From Mangifera indica (lineage: Eukaryota; Streptophyta; Magnoliopsida; Sapindales; Anacardiaceae), in NCBI RefSeq assembly GCF_011075055.1, contig NW_025401157.1, positions 97,659 through 161,658 on the forward strand: 64,000 nucleotides of DNA, read 5' to 3'. The number at the start of each line of letters is the position of its first letter. Positions within the stretch are counted from its first letter, which is position 1. Shown one piece after another: positions 47,554 through 60,599 of this stretch. Both the position numbers and the translations under genes were made by a program. The notes under the pieces were generated by a model. It was not told the DNA's origin, ran no database searches, and saw only the letters and a list, made by a program, of their open reading frames with translations.

Positions 47554-49787
47554 TTTCGAATTGGAAAAACCTCAAAAGGGTTCCTCCAATTCCTACGATT
47601 GCTAATCTCTGTACGTAAGGATAAATGGAATGTAAATAGAATGGTGATTAAATGGTTTGCAGAATGAAGAAGTGAATTGTAACGTAGAGAGAAAGGAAGA
47701 GAAAATAAACGGTAGGCTGAAAATAATTCACTTACTTGACCACTAAAAAAGGACACGTCAGTTCATGAACTCTGTGTGGCTTCCTGTAGTGCTGGAATTT
47801 TGTAGCCGAATGGAATGGATTGGATGGTCCTACTCCTGTTTATAAGAAGTTTTAAGAAGCCAAGCACATGGATAAAAATTTTATAAAAAAAATAAATAAA
47901 TAAATACTTGGTTTTGCAAGAAATTCATAAATAACCCAACACAAATATGAAATAACAATTTAAATAATCAGAAACAAAACAAAAACCCTTGGAAACGCCA
48001 GAACAGCAACAATTAATCCAAGTTTAGAAATATAAATTAGCAAACTCTGTCCATGTGATATAAGTTTAGGTAATGGTCTGTTGGGCCGAAGTTCTTTATA
48101 AGGATCTGAGCCTGACCTTTCGTATGCCTTCATGATTGGGCTCAAGAAGTGTTTCCCTTCACCAATCTCAAGTTCAAAGTGGGTTCTACTTTTTCAAAGT
48201 CCTAATCGGGTCCGGTCTGGTCTTGTCTATCAGTTCGGCCTTGGTATACATTAAACCCAGGGAGGTCTACATGAATGTTTTGAGAGTGGGCTACATTTTC
48301 CCAGTCAAAACACTTTTTCACTTTTTATAGGTTTCTTTTTAAAAAAAAAAAAACTCAAAATTTAACTCTTTTAACGTGGGAGGATCCTAACATTATGTCA
48401 AAAATTAAATTATAATATTATTTCAAACTATTTTATATTATTATCATATATTAATTAAATTATTTAAAAAAATCTTTTGAGATATCATATTAATTTTAAC
48501 AATTTTTTTTCCCTTCTTTTCTTTTATTATTACTTTCTTCTTTTTTTGGTGGCTTTGTTAGCTTCCCCCACCACAATTATTATCCACTTTTTGTCTCAAA
48601 AAGTTATCCTATACTCTAATACTCCAACCCTCACGAGCTATCATTTAAAAAATACTCAATTATTTTTAAAGTCATTTTTTTACATCGTAACTTTTCTAAT
48701 GTCAAAATGTTTCAATTATGAGTAAAATTATATATTATAATAATAAATATTATTTTATATTTTTAATAATAATAATAATAATAATATATCATTATAAAAA
48801 TTAATATTAAAAAAATAATTAATGTTATTTATCTATTATTCCAGATTATCAAATCACCAAATTAAAATGTTGTATAATATCGTGGGTGCCCTTAGTAGTC
48901 AAGTGTGGCTTCAAAGATTCTACATTTATTATTGTTATTCGCACTTAAAAGTTAAAATGAAAATAATAATAATAAAATTTTCAAACAAAGACAGACGCCG
49001 TATGATTCTTATTATAAAAATAAAAACTTTAATTGAAAATATAATTAATATAATGAAAAAAAACCAAATACGGAATTTGAATAGAGTCACGGCACGGTCA
49101 TAAGAGGTTGGTGGGCACTTCCAAATGCCATTACATTACAGTACTGTCTGCTTCTCTGTCCAATCCTCCTCCTCTTTAACGCGATAGCAAAGTAAGTTTC
49201 GCCCTGTTCTTCGTTACCTTCTGTGAGGTTTTTCTTTTTGTCGTTGTCTTTTATCTGAGTTGGAGCTTTTGGTGGCTTCTTCTTCTTCTTCTTCTTGCAT
49301 TTTTGAATCAGATAACTAGGACTGATCTTTGGGCCTTTTGTGCGAGAACAGAACTTTCTAAATAACAGGAGATTTGGAATCCGTCACTATTTTCGGTCCT
49401 TTTTGTTGTCAAACTATATTGTTGCTTAATTTTATTGATTTAGTATATGATTATGAGATGTTAGTGTTTAGATGTAGAGAAAATCAGAAAAGGCTCTTTT
49501 GAGTAGGCCGGGGTATGTTTTTATTTTTACAAACATCCTACTTCACCAAGGTCAAGCTGGTAAAGATTCTTGTTGACCGAGTTAAACTGTTACGAGGTCG
49601 AGTTCTTGTTATTAATCTGTTAATTATGTTATATGCCTTATGATAGTAATATTATTGGCTAATTGTGGGTCGCAATTAGAGCTGTTATCGCTGCGTTGAA
49701 TATTCATTTGTTTATTTATTTTTAATGTTTCTAAATAAATTTGGGATTCAGGATAATTTGTTCTGTTGTACTTGAAAAGCACTAAGA
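47554..49787. other. Intergenic between the divergent AKR and reticulon genes
   Basis: Divergent promoters: AKR leader at the left, reticulon leader at the right, where (TTC)n at about 49279-49297 lies in a likely leader exon around 49140-49330. The middle (48340-49080) is AT-rich with (AAT)n at about 48767-48786. Small ORFs at 47960-48145, 48136-48330 and 48477-48725 have no support. Confidence 0.45.
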
Positions 49788-51659
49788 ATGTCTGAAAAAT
49801 TAGACAATATTTTGGAGAACATTGCGGAAACCATTGCACAGAATGTTCCAAAGCAGAAATCTGTTTCATCATTCTTTGAGGAGCAGACATCAAGCTCAGT
49901 GAATACTCGTTTACGACGGCTGTTTGGACGCCAGAAGCCTGTCTACCATCTTTTAGGGGGTGGAAAATGTGGGCACATTTTATTGCTTTCTTATAATCAC
50001 TTTTTCTCTTGCACCTATTAATGTGTTCTCATAATATGTGCAGCTGCCGATGTTTTGTTATGGAGGAACAAGAAGATCTCTGCCAGCATGTTAAGTGGTG
50101 CTACAGCAATCTGGGTGCTTTTTGAATGGCTTAATTACCATTTTCTAACCCTTCTATTTGTTGCTCTGGTACTCGGTATGCTCATCCAATTTCTTTGGTT
50201 AAATGTTTCTGGCTTATTTAACAGGTATTAACATCTGTCCACTTTGGCTGCTTATCTTGCTCAGCTTAATGTTCATTGTTGTGTGATTATGGATTCTAAT
50301 TTCTTGATGGAAAATTTTGACATGGCATCAGATCACCATCTAAAGTACCCCGCCTTGTTCTGCCTTCAGAGTTATTTGTCAACATAGGTGTTTCAGTTGG
50401 TAATCTGGTTAACCAAGCTCTGAGGTTTCTTCAGGATGTTTCATGTGGAGGAAATTTGAAACAGTTTCTTGTGGTATGTTTGGACTTGTGAATTTGCATT
50501 GATAATTCTCCCTTTACTCCATTTTGTTGCATATTGGGTGATTGTCCCTTTGGCTACTGACCTCTGGGCATAACAAACACAGGTTCTTGAAATATTATGA
50601 CTACTTCTGAGTTTTGACCAAAGTATATAGATAAATTACAACCTTGATAGAGACAGTTTGTAACTAAATCAAAAGAAACTGAATCTGTTGCATTTTCTGT
50701 GAAAGTAAAGGGCAATTCCTGTCATTTCAAATTATTTTTCTCTTTAGAAAACATTGTGATTAGACATTGATTAAATTTGGAGTGATGTGTTGAAAATTGT
50801 CCATTAATTTCAGTTATTTATAGGAAGCCACGTTGACATTTGGCCCCAGATGAGCATTAACTTGTAAACATAAATGAGGAAACAGTTGAACAGTACTTTC
50901 AGGATGTCGTCAAGTTATATGAGTTAATACACTTCTGTTAATTTGTGAAATCAATTAAGTTATTAAAATTGCTAAACTGATCAGTGGTCTGAAGAATAAT
51001 GTTTGCTTAGTTTGCTATTGTTTCTCTGGTAGTTAGAGAGATCATAAAGTCATTAACTGTCTTTTCTGTTTGTTCATTTTTTGATAAGGGTTCATTTATT
51101 CGATATCCAAGAAGGATACGAACATGATATTAGTCTTGGAGATACATAATTGATTCTCAAGATATTCTTCCAGGTTGTGGCAAGCCTGTGGTTTGCTGCT
51201 TTGATAGGGAGCTGGTGCAACTTTCTGACTGTATTATATGCTGGTAAAATATCATGCTCATTTTACACAGTATAGCTGTTATTGCCTCATTGTAAATTTC
51301 TTTTTGAAACATTCTGTGCTAGCTTAAGAGTTTGCCAACTTCAATTTCATGATTTTGGACACCCCAATTCTATTAGATTTATTTGCACCAATGTATTTGT
51401 TGAAGCCCCAAGCTAGTCTCCGTCTAGTTTGTTGGATAAATTGGTTTCTATTCGGTATTTTAGTAAGGCTTTGTTGCTATTGATTGAAGGTTTCGTTGCT
51501 GCCCACACATTGCCAGTCCTGTATGAGAAGTATGAAGATCAAGTAGACAGCTCTGTCTTCAATGTTTTTGGGCAGTTCCAAAATCAATATCAAAAGCTTG
51601 ATGCTGGTTTCCTCAGTAAGATCCCGAAAGGAAAGCTCAGCGGGAAGAAGCTTGATTAG
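49788..51659 (+). CDS. Reticulon-like protein B (RTNLB)
   Basis: ER membrane-shaping protein whose paired hairpins curve tubules. Five exons: 49788-49968, 50044-50224, 50332-50473, 51174-51243, 51490-51659; 744 nt, 247 aa, in phase. The reticulon homology domain begins at about residue 53 with PVYHLLGGGKSADVLLWRNKK, the plant RTNLB opening. Two long hydrophobic regions follow (MLSGATAIWVLFEWL...LVLGMLIQFLWLNV and FLVVVASLWFAALIGSW...GFVAAHTLPVLYEKYED). It ends KGKLSGKKLD, a lysine-rich tail of the sort RTNLBs use for ER retention. Residues 1-50 are a short cytosolic region ending in RLRRLFGRQ. Which RTNLB subgroup it belongs to is not determined. Confidence 0.93.
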
Positions 51660-52442
51660 ATCGGATACCGATTTGGCAATTAAGTTTCCTTTGGTGATCT
51701 TAATTTAGCAGGGGCTGAAGAAAACTTATTGTCTTCCATGAGATATTGTGTTATTTTTATGGTTTCATTCAATTTGGCTAGAGATAATCTGTTTTACTGG
51801 TGTATATCAGTTAATTAAAAAATTTGGAGTCTTAAGTAAGTGGAGATAATCTGTTTATTTTCTTAATACATTTAATGTTAATTAGCATTATAAACTAGAT
51901 ATGAAATCTCTCACAAATACTTTTAAAATAATAAAATTATGTATATTTATTTTGAATATACAAATAAATATATATTTATATGTGTTATCATGTGATTGAG
52001 TGATTTTAAATTACGGATAAAATATTATTTAATCACGTGATAATATATATAAACATAAATCTATTTGTTATTTATATATTTAAAATAGATTGGGATAGAA
52101 TTGTTCCTTCTAAAAATCTAATTATTTATATATTTTTTAATTAAATAAGATATTTCTGATAGATATACATATAATAAAATTATCCTACTCTACAGAAAAA
52201 ACATGGTTTGGTGACATGGCAATTGACTAGAAGTAACAGAAGCCACGTGTTCCAATCAGAGCCCCTACAACCTTATCCCAGATCAATAATCTAATCGTCT
52301 TTCATCATCTAATATCCAAAGTCGACCAATTCTATTCACATATAACATTTTATTATTTTCTATTTTGTTACATTTATTCATCAAAGCTTTGTCCGAGTGA
52401 ATTGAAGTGTTGAAAGTTCCAGAGAAGGAAATACAGAGAAAA
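51660..52442. promoter_or_regulatory. Reticulon 3' flank and PsbP promoter with G-box, CCAAT and I-box
   Basis: The reticulon 3' UTR is followed by AT-rich DNA. In the ~200 bp before the PsbP start are CACGTG (52244-52249), CCAAT (52252-52256) and CTTATC (52272-52277, an I-box GATAAG on the other strand). This light-promoter combination is known from photosynthesis genes. The assignment is by motif only. Confidence 0.55.
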
Positions 52443-53532
52443 ATGGCCTCCACTGCATGCTTCTTGCACCACCACGCACTCTCTAGTCCCACAAGATTAT
52501 CATCATCTCAGCGCCACGTCTCGAACATCAAGCCTACCCAGCTGGTTTGCCGTGCACAGAAGCAGGGTGCTCAAGAAGACGACGGCAGTGTAGTGTCTCG
52601 GCGGTTGGCTCTCACTCTGCTCATCGGAACTGCAGCTGTTGGCTCCAAAGTCTCACCTGCTGACGCTGCCTATGGAGAAGCTGGTATGCTTCTATTCCAT
52701 TCTCGTACTATGACTAGTTCAATTATGTATGAATATTCCTGGTAATGTTATACTCAATATATTTTTTATATTGAATATATTTTTTTCAGGATTTTTGTGT
52801 AATTAGTTTGATTATAAAAATTGTTGTAGCCAATGTGTTTGGTAAGCCAAAGACCAACACAGACTTCTTGCCGTACAATGGAAACGGATTCAAGCTATCA
52901 ATCCCCTCAAAATGGAATCCAAGCAAAGAAGTAGAATTCCCTGGACAAGTTCTAAGATATGAAGACAACTTTGATTCCAACACTTATGTTTCTGTCATGG
53001 TCACCCCAACTGACAAGAAATCCATCACCGATTACGGTTCCCCTGAGGAATTCCTCTCAAAGGTATAAACACTACATTCTTAATTTTGATTATGAATGTT
53101 TTACAATCATGTGCTATGCGAAATTGATATGTATGTTATATGCAGGTGGACTATTTGCTAGGAAAACAAGCCTTCTTTGGCAAAAGTAACGAGGTAATGC
53201 TGTAGATCCTATCTATATCCTAACATGTGTTCATAGAGTTACATATTAGCTTGAATTATTGGTTGTTGCAGGGTGGTTTCGAAAATGATACGGTGGCCAC
53301 AGCAAACATACTGGAGAGCGCAACCCCGGTGATCGGTGGGAAACAGTATTACACATTGTCAGTATTGACAAGAACTGCCGATGGAGATGAAGGGGGGAAA
53401 CATCAGTTGATTACGGCCACTGTTAAAGATGGTAAGCTTTATATTTGCAAGACACAAGCTGGAGACAAGAGGTGGTTTAAGGGTGCAAAAAGATTCGTGG
53501 AGAGCACTGCGAATTCTTTCAGTGTTGCTTAA
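52443..53532 (+). CDS. PSBP: PsbP, 23-kDa oxygen-evolving enhancer protein 2
   Basis: Extrinsic lumenal subunit of photosystem II that retains Ca2+ and Cl- at the Mn cluster. Four exons: 52443-52683, 52830-53062, 53146-53193, 53272-53532; 783 nt, 260 aa. The bipartite targeting sequence is clear: a Ser/His-rich stroma-targeting part ([20 protein letters not shown]), then the twin-arginine signal [11 protein letters not shown] with cleavage at ADA|AYGEA (mature protein from about residue 76, ~185 aa, as expected). Mature motifs include [36 protein letters not shown] and [20 protein letters not shown]. The start is the ATG in AAAAATGGC; an upstream in-frame extension lacks an ATG. Intact, with short introns. 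Confidence 0.97.
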
Positions 53533-54154
53533 GATGTTAATGAGAAATTTTTATTTTAATGTAAATCAACTTAATATATTATGTCATGGGGTTTTGAGTT
53601 TTTAATCGAGGGATGTGGTTGCAAAAATGTTGTGTATTTTTTATGGTATAAGGACCATTAGACCATCTGTTAGAATATCTGTGGCATCAAATTCAACTTT
53701 TGAAATTCAGCATCCTGACCTGATTATGGACGGAAAGACTATTAATTATAATTGCATTTTAGGTAATTAAAAAAACCTGAGGCAATAACATATGAGAAAT
53801 CAGATGATTTTAAAGTGAAAAAAAAAAAACTTAATTACATAAATAAATTTTGTACAAAGTTTTACTTGTTGGTTAAACCCAGAAGTTAACTCGGAGTACA
53901 CTTGAACCTCAGGAGTCACTAGAACAAGAAAATAATTAAATAAAATAGAACAATTTTTTCTGTAATGATCGACTTAATTCTTAGAACCAGTGCTCTAAAA
54001 ATTAATTGAATGTCAAAAGTAAAATAGCAGATTTATTGATGCCTGCATTGTTCACAACCCTGTTTGATATGAATGTCAGCTTGGCATGAAAATGATGTAT
54101 TTACATACAAGCAATGGTTAAGGAATTCTGGGATGAAGATTCCAGTTTGCGGTT
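53533..54154. other. Intergenic between convergent PsbP and WDR26-like genes
   Basis: Holds the two 3' UTRs. No further feature is visible apart from an A-run near 53818-53830. Confidence 0.5.
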
Positions 54155-56834
54155 TCAAGCTCCTCCATTGCAATAGTGGTTGCCATTGCTATTGCTATGA
54201 CAATCTTCCAACTTGACATTCAGAGACTTCAGATCTTTCAAGCCCCAGATCCGAATTGTTCTATCATCGCTGGCTGATGCCAACATGTGAGGGTTTGTTG
54301 GATTCCAGCTCACGCAATTAACAGCCCCAGAATGGCCTGGTAATGCTGCAATGAGCTCACATGAGGCTCTATGCCATATATAGACCTACAAATATAATAA
54401 AAACCCCATCATTGATCTTGAAAAGGGAAAAATTAATATTCATGCACTTTGATTATCTAATGGTATGGGAGAAGCTAGTAAAGTACATAGAATGCAGCAT
54501 CCCAACAGCAGCTTGATTATGTGATATTACAAAACCAATACAAGTTGAATAAATCACAAAAAACTCAACATGCATTAATTAGTCCATATGATTGAAATGG
54601 TAGTATGTTTAAATACAACAAGAACTAATCTTTTCACCAACATCAGGAACCAGGACACACCCAAGTATTTTGACGAGGAAGATATACCTGTGAATCCTCG
54701 CTCCCGCTGGCAATAAAAGCTTGGTCGAGCCCACCAAAACAAGACCTAATAACAAAACGAGCACGTTTATGTCCTCTGTACTTGGCAACAAGCTTGACAT
54801 CTCCCTCTATGTTCCAGAGATGGATTTCTTGATTCAGAAGATTAACCAGCAAGAACCTGTTATCCCGAGATAATGAGAATGATGTTATTGTTTGGTCCTC
54901 TTCAATAAATCTCTCAGCTTTAGCTTCTCTGTCAAGTAATAGTAGTGTGGATTCTCTACACATGCTTATAATTTGTTTTCCATTGCTGGTTATCTCCAGA
55001 TCAGAAATCTTTAAAGTTCGAGGCCCTTTCCAACACTCGTGCTGTTTCCCATCGACTTCCCACATGCAGATACTTTTATCATTGGCACCAGAAAATATCC
55101 ATTTCCCATCTGGATGCCAGCCACAGGACACCAGGCCAACACCAGCTTTTTCAAAAACCTGGAGACATTCACCAGAAGAAGCATCCCAACGCCGGATAGC
55201 CTCCTCCACTCCACATGTGAGGAGCTGCTGGTCATCAGAACTCCATGAAACACAGGAGACAGGTTTCTGGTGACCAGATAATTTATGCTTTAATGTCACT
55301 CTACCATACATATCAACCTACACAAAATCAATTATAGACTTTATCAGTTCACAAAACACATCTTACAAACAAGCATCTCTATCTGACCCTACTTGAGAGA
55401 GAAAACTAATCACATTACCGACAAGTCGCAGCAGATGAGTTTCTGGGCACATCCCAAGATGCTTAAAAATCAATAAACTAATTCAAGTCCCACCTCATAA
55501 TATAGTACTACAAGGTGATAACAAATTCCAGTCATTATGCTTAAAAATGCCAACTATTGGTGTAACTCCAAGATACTATGGTTATTTAATGCAACAGATA
55601 TAAAGATAATGACTATACACATACAAACAACTACGATTCATAAATCACTGCATTCAAAAATGCATATCAAGCTACATTCGTATTATTAGAAAACAGGATA
55701 TAGATTATAGGCACGGATGGAAAAAGTAGAGTAAGGGAGACAAAAAGCAATTTGATGTCAATATCCAGAGAAAAGAACAATACCTCCCATACGATTGCTG
55801 ACTGATCACTGGATGACGAAGCTAAGTATTTACCATTATGTGAAAATTGCAAGAACCAAACATCATCAGTGTGAGCCTCTAATACCTATTGAAAATGGGA
55901 TAACAAGAAATGATTAGATAATATATAAGAACCTGGCAATAAGCCCAAGTTAATCACAGACTCAGCTAAAGTATCAAAATAACATAAAATAGCACATATA
56001 AAATTAAACATCTAATGAAAGAAAAATGTGATCTAACCTGTAACGTTCGAGATGGAATCTGATCTCTACCACAATGATGATCGGTGTACAATGACATATC
56101 CTTGTCTAATGAGTTGTGAAACATACAGGCTTCTCGTTGCAATGTAAGTGCTTGTTCAACTAAATGTTCCAACCTTCTTTCAGGTATAATGATCGTTGGG
56201 GAAGTAGTTTCTGTAATTCCTCCAGCAGTTTGGACCGCGATTTTGCCCCTGCAATATCTCGTTTCGGAGACCCTGCTAAAGCACACTGCAAAGGAGACAC
56301 AATAAAGGAAGAAAGCTCATGTACCCTGCCATTATGAATACAAAGAGGAGTGATCTCAGTCCTCAAAGTCTTCAAAGCATCCATAACCTTCTCCCCATCC
56401 AGAAGTTCAAAAAATTTCTGCTCTAATATCAAGAAAGAAGCTGACTTAACAATGTTGTCATCCAGTACACCGATTTTAGGTAGTGTGGCCAGACTTTCAT
56501 CCCAATTTCCATCAAGAATTTGCTGCATAAACAGATTTACCACTGGCGAGTGCAAGGGTATCCCTGACTCTTCCTCTAGACGAGCACCACTCTTCTTGTA
56601 ACCAAGAGAGTATAGAGCCTTGGCTATTATTCGGACAAATTCCACTCTTTTAATAACTCCTTTTGGACCAATGACTTCTTCATCCCCTTCAGATTTTATG
56701 GGCCGAGCCATCAAGCCTCTCGACGACCCAGCTATGGGCTCTGTTAAAGTGGAACCGTTTGAATGACTTCTTAGTTCTACCGAGGATACTTTCATGCGCT
56801 TTGATGCTGGTTCATCATCCCCTACACCTCCCAT
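54155..56834 (-). pseudogene. WDR26: WDR26-like LisH-CTLH-WD40 protein, frameshifted in this sequence
   Basis: WDR26 proteins are Gid7-like subunits of the CTLH/GID ubiquitin ligase; the Arabidopsis homologue At5g08560 is stress-linked. Exons: 56038-56834, 55784-55885, 54688-55317, 54155-54385 (minus). The start is MGGVGDDEPASKRMKV, with a basic NLS-like SKRMK. LisH lies near 65-97 and CTLH after it; WD40 repeats fill exons 2-4 ([47 protein letters not shown]). Exon 1 is 797 nt, one short of a whole number of codons: after QKLLP (about residue 212) the frame shifts at a four-C run (56198-56201), and the family sequence PTIIIPERRLEHL continues one frame over. With one base more, the protein would be 586 aa, close to the family length. 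As written it ends at 224 aa, before the WD40 domain. Elsewhere intact, so sequencing error is as likely as a real lesion. Confidence 0.85.
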
Positions 56835-59800
56835 GAAATGTGTGCCTCAGCCCATATATAATCAGAAAGGCAGCAAGACAAAAATAGGGGATTAATAGCT
56901 TCCAATCAATATCAAGAATAACTTCCTGCATGACATAGCAGGTTCTCACAGATTAACACAATGAACATAATACGGAACGAAAACGAAAAAATCTAAATAC
57001 AGTCACACAAGGTTCGAAACAATATCAAACTCCTGGAAGTAATAACTATATACATGTAAATCCAAAATGGGTTATTCTATCATAATCATGACAGTAATTC
57101 AATACTTAAAATAATCAATTCTATCAAAAATTGTGGAGTGTAAGACTTTATGGGTCAGTTTCTACAATTAGTCATTACTGAAGCAATAGCAATATTTTCA
57201 TGGCATAAAATTCCAGATATCAGATCTATCTCCCCAAGCCTATCCACCCCTCTTGTAATTTCATTAGTTTGACTCAATTCCTTTTGCCCTATCACAGCTC
57301 CTGCTTGTTTATCATTTGAAATTATCTGCCAGCTGGCAACTAACATTGATTTTTCAGGATCCAAACAGTGGCACTCTTGAGGACCTGGGTCCCCCCATTA
57401 CAAAATAAGAATTCAAAACTTTAAAGACTCTATGGGCGTAGACCAAATATGAAAGCAACAAGAGAAATAAGATGTGTTAAACAAATGAAAGAGGTTGGAA
57501 AGAAAAATCATCAGCAGCACAGTGACTTTTAAGATATCCACGGTTGGGAAGGAGGGCACTAACATAGATTCTCTCAGATATCTATGACCATATAAAAAAT
57601 ATGGTCATAATGGTTCATTCAGGTGTTATGCCATCAATGCTACACAATACATATGATCTGCCTTAAAAATAAAGCCTAATCAAACAGAATACAAGCACCA
57701 TTTAGCTCTTGAATTCTATATAAGATCATAAATTTACTCTTACCTTTCAAGGCTTAAATAATGCTTTCAAAACTTCCTTACTGCTATGTCCTTCAGCTAA
57801 GATCCAATAAATGGGGGGAAAAAAAGGAAACAATTGATGTCCTTCCTAGAGCACAATCAAAGTCACCATTCACAAATGTATGCATCCAAATACTAATAGG
57901 CAACACACATCATGTAGCACCATATCATGCTAAAAACTTGTCTGCGTACATCTGAACGACATTACTAAGATGATCAAATTATAATGCTAGTGAACATTTC
58001 CTAAGTAAATTCTCCACCATTTCCATTGCCATTAAACATATGTAAAGAACTACTTTCTTTTCTTTCTGTTTTTTTCTTCATTCGGTAGATCTTGTTTTCA
58101 TTTTTCCTCAAGCAGTATCCTTAGATAAGATAACCAATATTACTCCACAACAATGTTGACACTGGGAGGGTATCAACTACGTTAAGACAACTTCAACAAG
58201 TGAACTCAACAAGTTCACAGTGGAAATACCAAATGGCTTTACATTATTTTTAATAAAAGAACCAGATTGACAGACCAAAAAATTTTCAATCAATAAAAGA
58301 ACCGAACCATCATTATCATATTAAAAGTCGTACAACAATAACCAAACCAATATAGACAATGCTCATCACTCCGTGTGTGTGTTTAAGCAACAAGCATTAT
58401 CTAAGCCATAAGATCAAAAAGAAAAACATAGCCTCTCAATACCAAAAATTTGGTCAATTACCCCAAAATGGGAAAATAAATTATTTAGGTTTCAGCACAT
58501 AAACAAAGTCCTTAACAACAATTACTGAAAACCCTCATTGGAAACAATCAATAACAGACGAATCACATAGCAAACGCTCAAAAGACTCGTGAAACAATAA
58601 AATACCAGTCACAAGGGGCATAAGCTAGCATAAAATTAAGCTCCAAAATAAACAAAATCAAAGCAAGATAACCAAAACATCTTAGAACTAATCAGACCAA
58701 ATTATGTAAGCACGACAACAAGGAAATCTGAAATACCCAATCAGTGATTTGTGCTTAGAAGCCGATTCAGATCAGATGAAAACAAGCCCAACCCAGTAAT
58801 CGATAGAAAATAATCCAGTAATCAGAATAGGGTACAGGTGAAAAATTGAACCAAATAGAAAGGAATTTCGCTTATTAGTCTTCACATTAAAAGTACTAAG
58901 GTGGATTCAACTCAAAAAATTTGTAAAAATGATAGTGTAATAGAAATAAGACTTAGGTTTATGAACGGTGTAAAGTTGAAGGTAACTTGTTGTACGGGAA
59001 ATGAAGAGAGAGGGTTTGGTACCAATGCAAAGGGTAAAATACAAACACACTCTCAGGACTCTTGGCGTGGAGGAAACCACCTCAATCAGGGGTTATGTAA
59101 TGTAGAGAGAAGGATTTTCAGAGTTTTGAATGGGGCTGGACCTTGGGCCTTCCCTTCCTGTTTTAATTTGGGCTAATTTGCTCAATCTTGCCAGCTTTTG
59201 ACCAAATATTGAATTGTAAAAGGAAATCCAAATTTGTAGTCCTTAATTTTCGCTTTACAGGAGTTGATTTAAAAGAAGGTAGATGGGAAGACGCCAAATA
59301 CGAACGACAGGATATTCGGTGGGAAAGTGGCAAAGGCAAAGGGCTATTTTTCATCCAAATTTTAATATAAAAATAAATATATATTTATAAAATTTTAAAA
59401 ATTTATATATTCCCCCTATCTAAATTTATATTAAAATTTTTAGTTAAAATCAAAAATAAAATTATTATTTATTTAAAAAATTAAAATTTTATTATATTTT
59501 ATTTTTTAGGTTTAAAAATCTTATAATTTTTTCTATCTAAAATTTTTAAATTTTGAAAAGTTATTATTTCACTTTCAAATTTTTAAATTTTTTTCTTCTC
59601 TCGTTAGCTATCATCTCCAATAATGACGATTTTTGAAAATGAAAAAAGAGAGTTAACACCATCTTCGATACGATTTTTTTATTTTTGTCATTAGTGAGAG
59701 AAAAAAGTAAATTTAAGAATTTATAAATGAAATGACCGTATTTTTTAAATTTAAGAATTGTGGATAAAGGAACTATGAAATTTTTAAATAAAATAAGATA

Positions 59801-59900
59801 AAATTTTAATTTTTTAAATCTTTTTAGTAAATAACCATTTTATTCTTAACTATATCTATAATATTTAACAAAATTTAGTTATAAAAAAATAATTGGGTTT
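56835..59900. other. Upstream region and probable leader of the WDR26-like gene
   Basis: No confident coding sequence. The WDR26 leader may extend with introns to roughly 58.8 kb, but no splice sites can be fixed without transcripts. A 69-codon minus ORF (57155-57364) and plus ORFs at 58901-59176 and 59188-59370 match nothing I recognise. From about 59360 to 59930 the sequence is AT-rich. Confidence 0.4.
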
Positions 59901-60361
59901 TTAATACTCTATAAATATATATATCTTGAGTGAGAAGTAGCCCTTAGCTAAAGACGGAAAACATTAAACCCCAAGAAAATAAATAAATAACAGTAATATT
60001 AGCTGGATGAGAGAAGCGCCACGGTACCGTACGGAATAAAGTGGATACTCCCTGTCGTGCTGCTCGATCATGAGGTTTGCAGGAAATTGGGTATGATAAC
60101 CAAAAGTTCTGGGTAAGTGCTGATTGCATTATTTCAAGTTTGCCGAAGCTATCATGTAACTATAGGAAGTGGGAATTTGCATACCTTTTACTATTTATTT
60201 AAGTTTGGTTATTTGTTTTACATTTTATAGCTTATTGGCCTGAACTTTATGTAGACATGGGAAACAGCGACGTGTTTCTGTTTACAAGGCTTAAAAAAAT
60301 GTGGAGAAAGGGAAGGAGAGGGATAATTGAACTTCATTGATGTTTTAAGAAGAATCTAAAG

Positions 60362-60556
60362 TTGTTTTGCAAGATTTATTTACCCTACCCACCCGATGAT
60401 GGAGAGTCTGTAGAGAATTTAGTTGCAAAACATGGTGAGAAGAATGTTAATAAAAAGCAAGGAAAAAGAGATGGTATTTTCTGTAAGCCTTCGATGAACA
60501 AAGAAAAATTTGCAAAGATGGTGGAATCACTTGCTTCTATAGTAGAGAAGGATTGA
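60362..60556 (+). CDS. Hypothetical 64-codon ORF, possible gene remnant
   Basis: The frame beginning at 60362 ends in KEKFAKMVESLASIVEKD. It is hydrophilic, lysine-rich and helix-forming at its end, unlike the AT-noise ORFs nearby, and YPPDDGESVENLVAKHGEKN looks like real coding sequence. A TTGCAAG acceptor-like site precedes it at 60366-60372, so it may be the last exon of a gene or a decayed copy. No family recognised. Confidence 0.22.
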   Translation: MFCKIYLPYPPDDGESVENLVAKHGEKNVNKKQGKRDGIFCKPSMNKEKFAKMVESLASIVEKD

Positions 60557-60599
60557 AACTTGAGACAGGTTCTTGTGACTTTCCTGACCACTTATTAAT

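Noticed and set aside
54947..55273. Plus-strand ORFs across the WDR26-like and PIF-like loci
   Set aside because: They are antisense shadows of coding exons with no independent domain.
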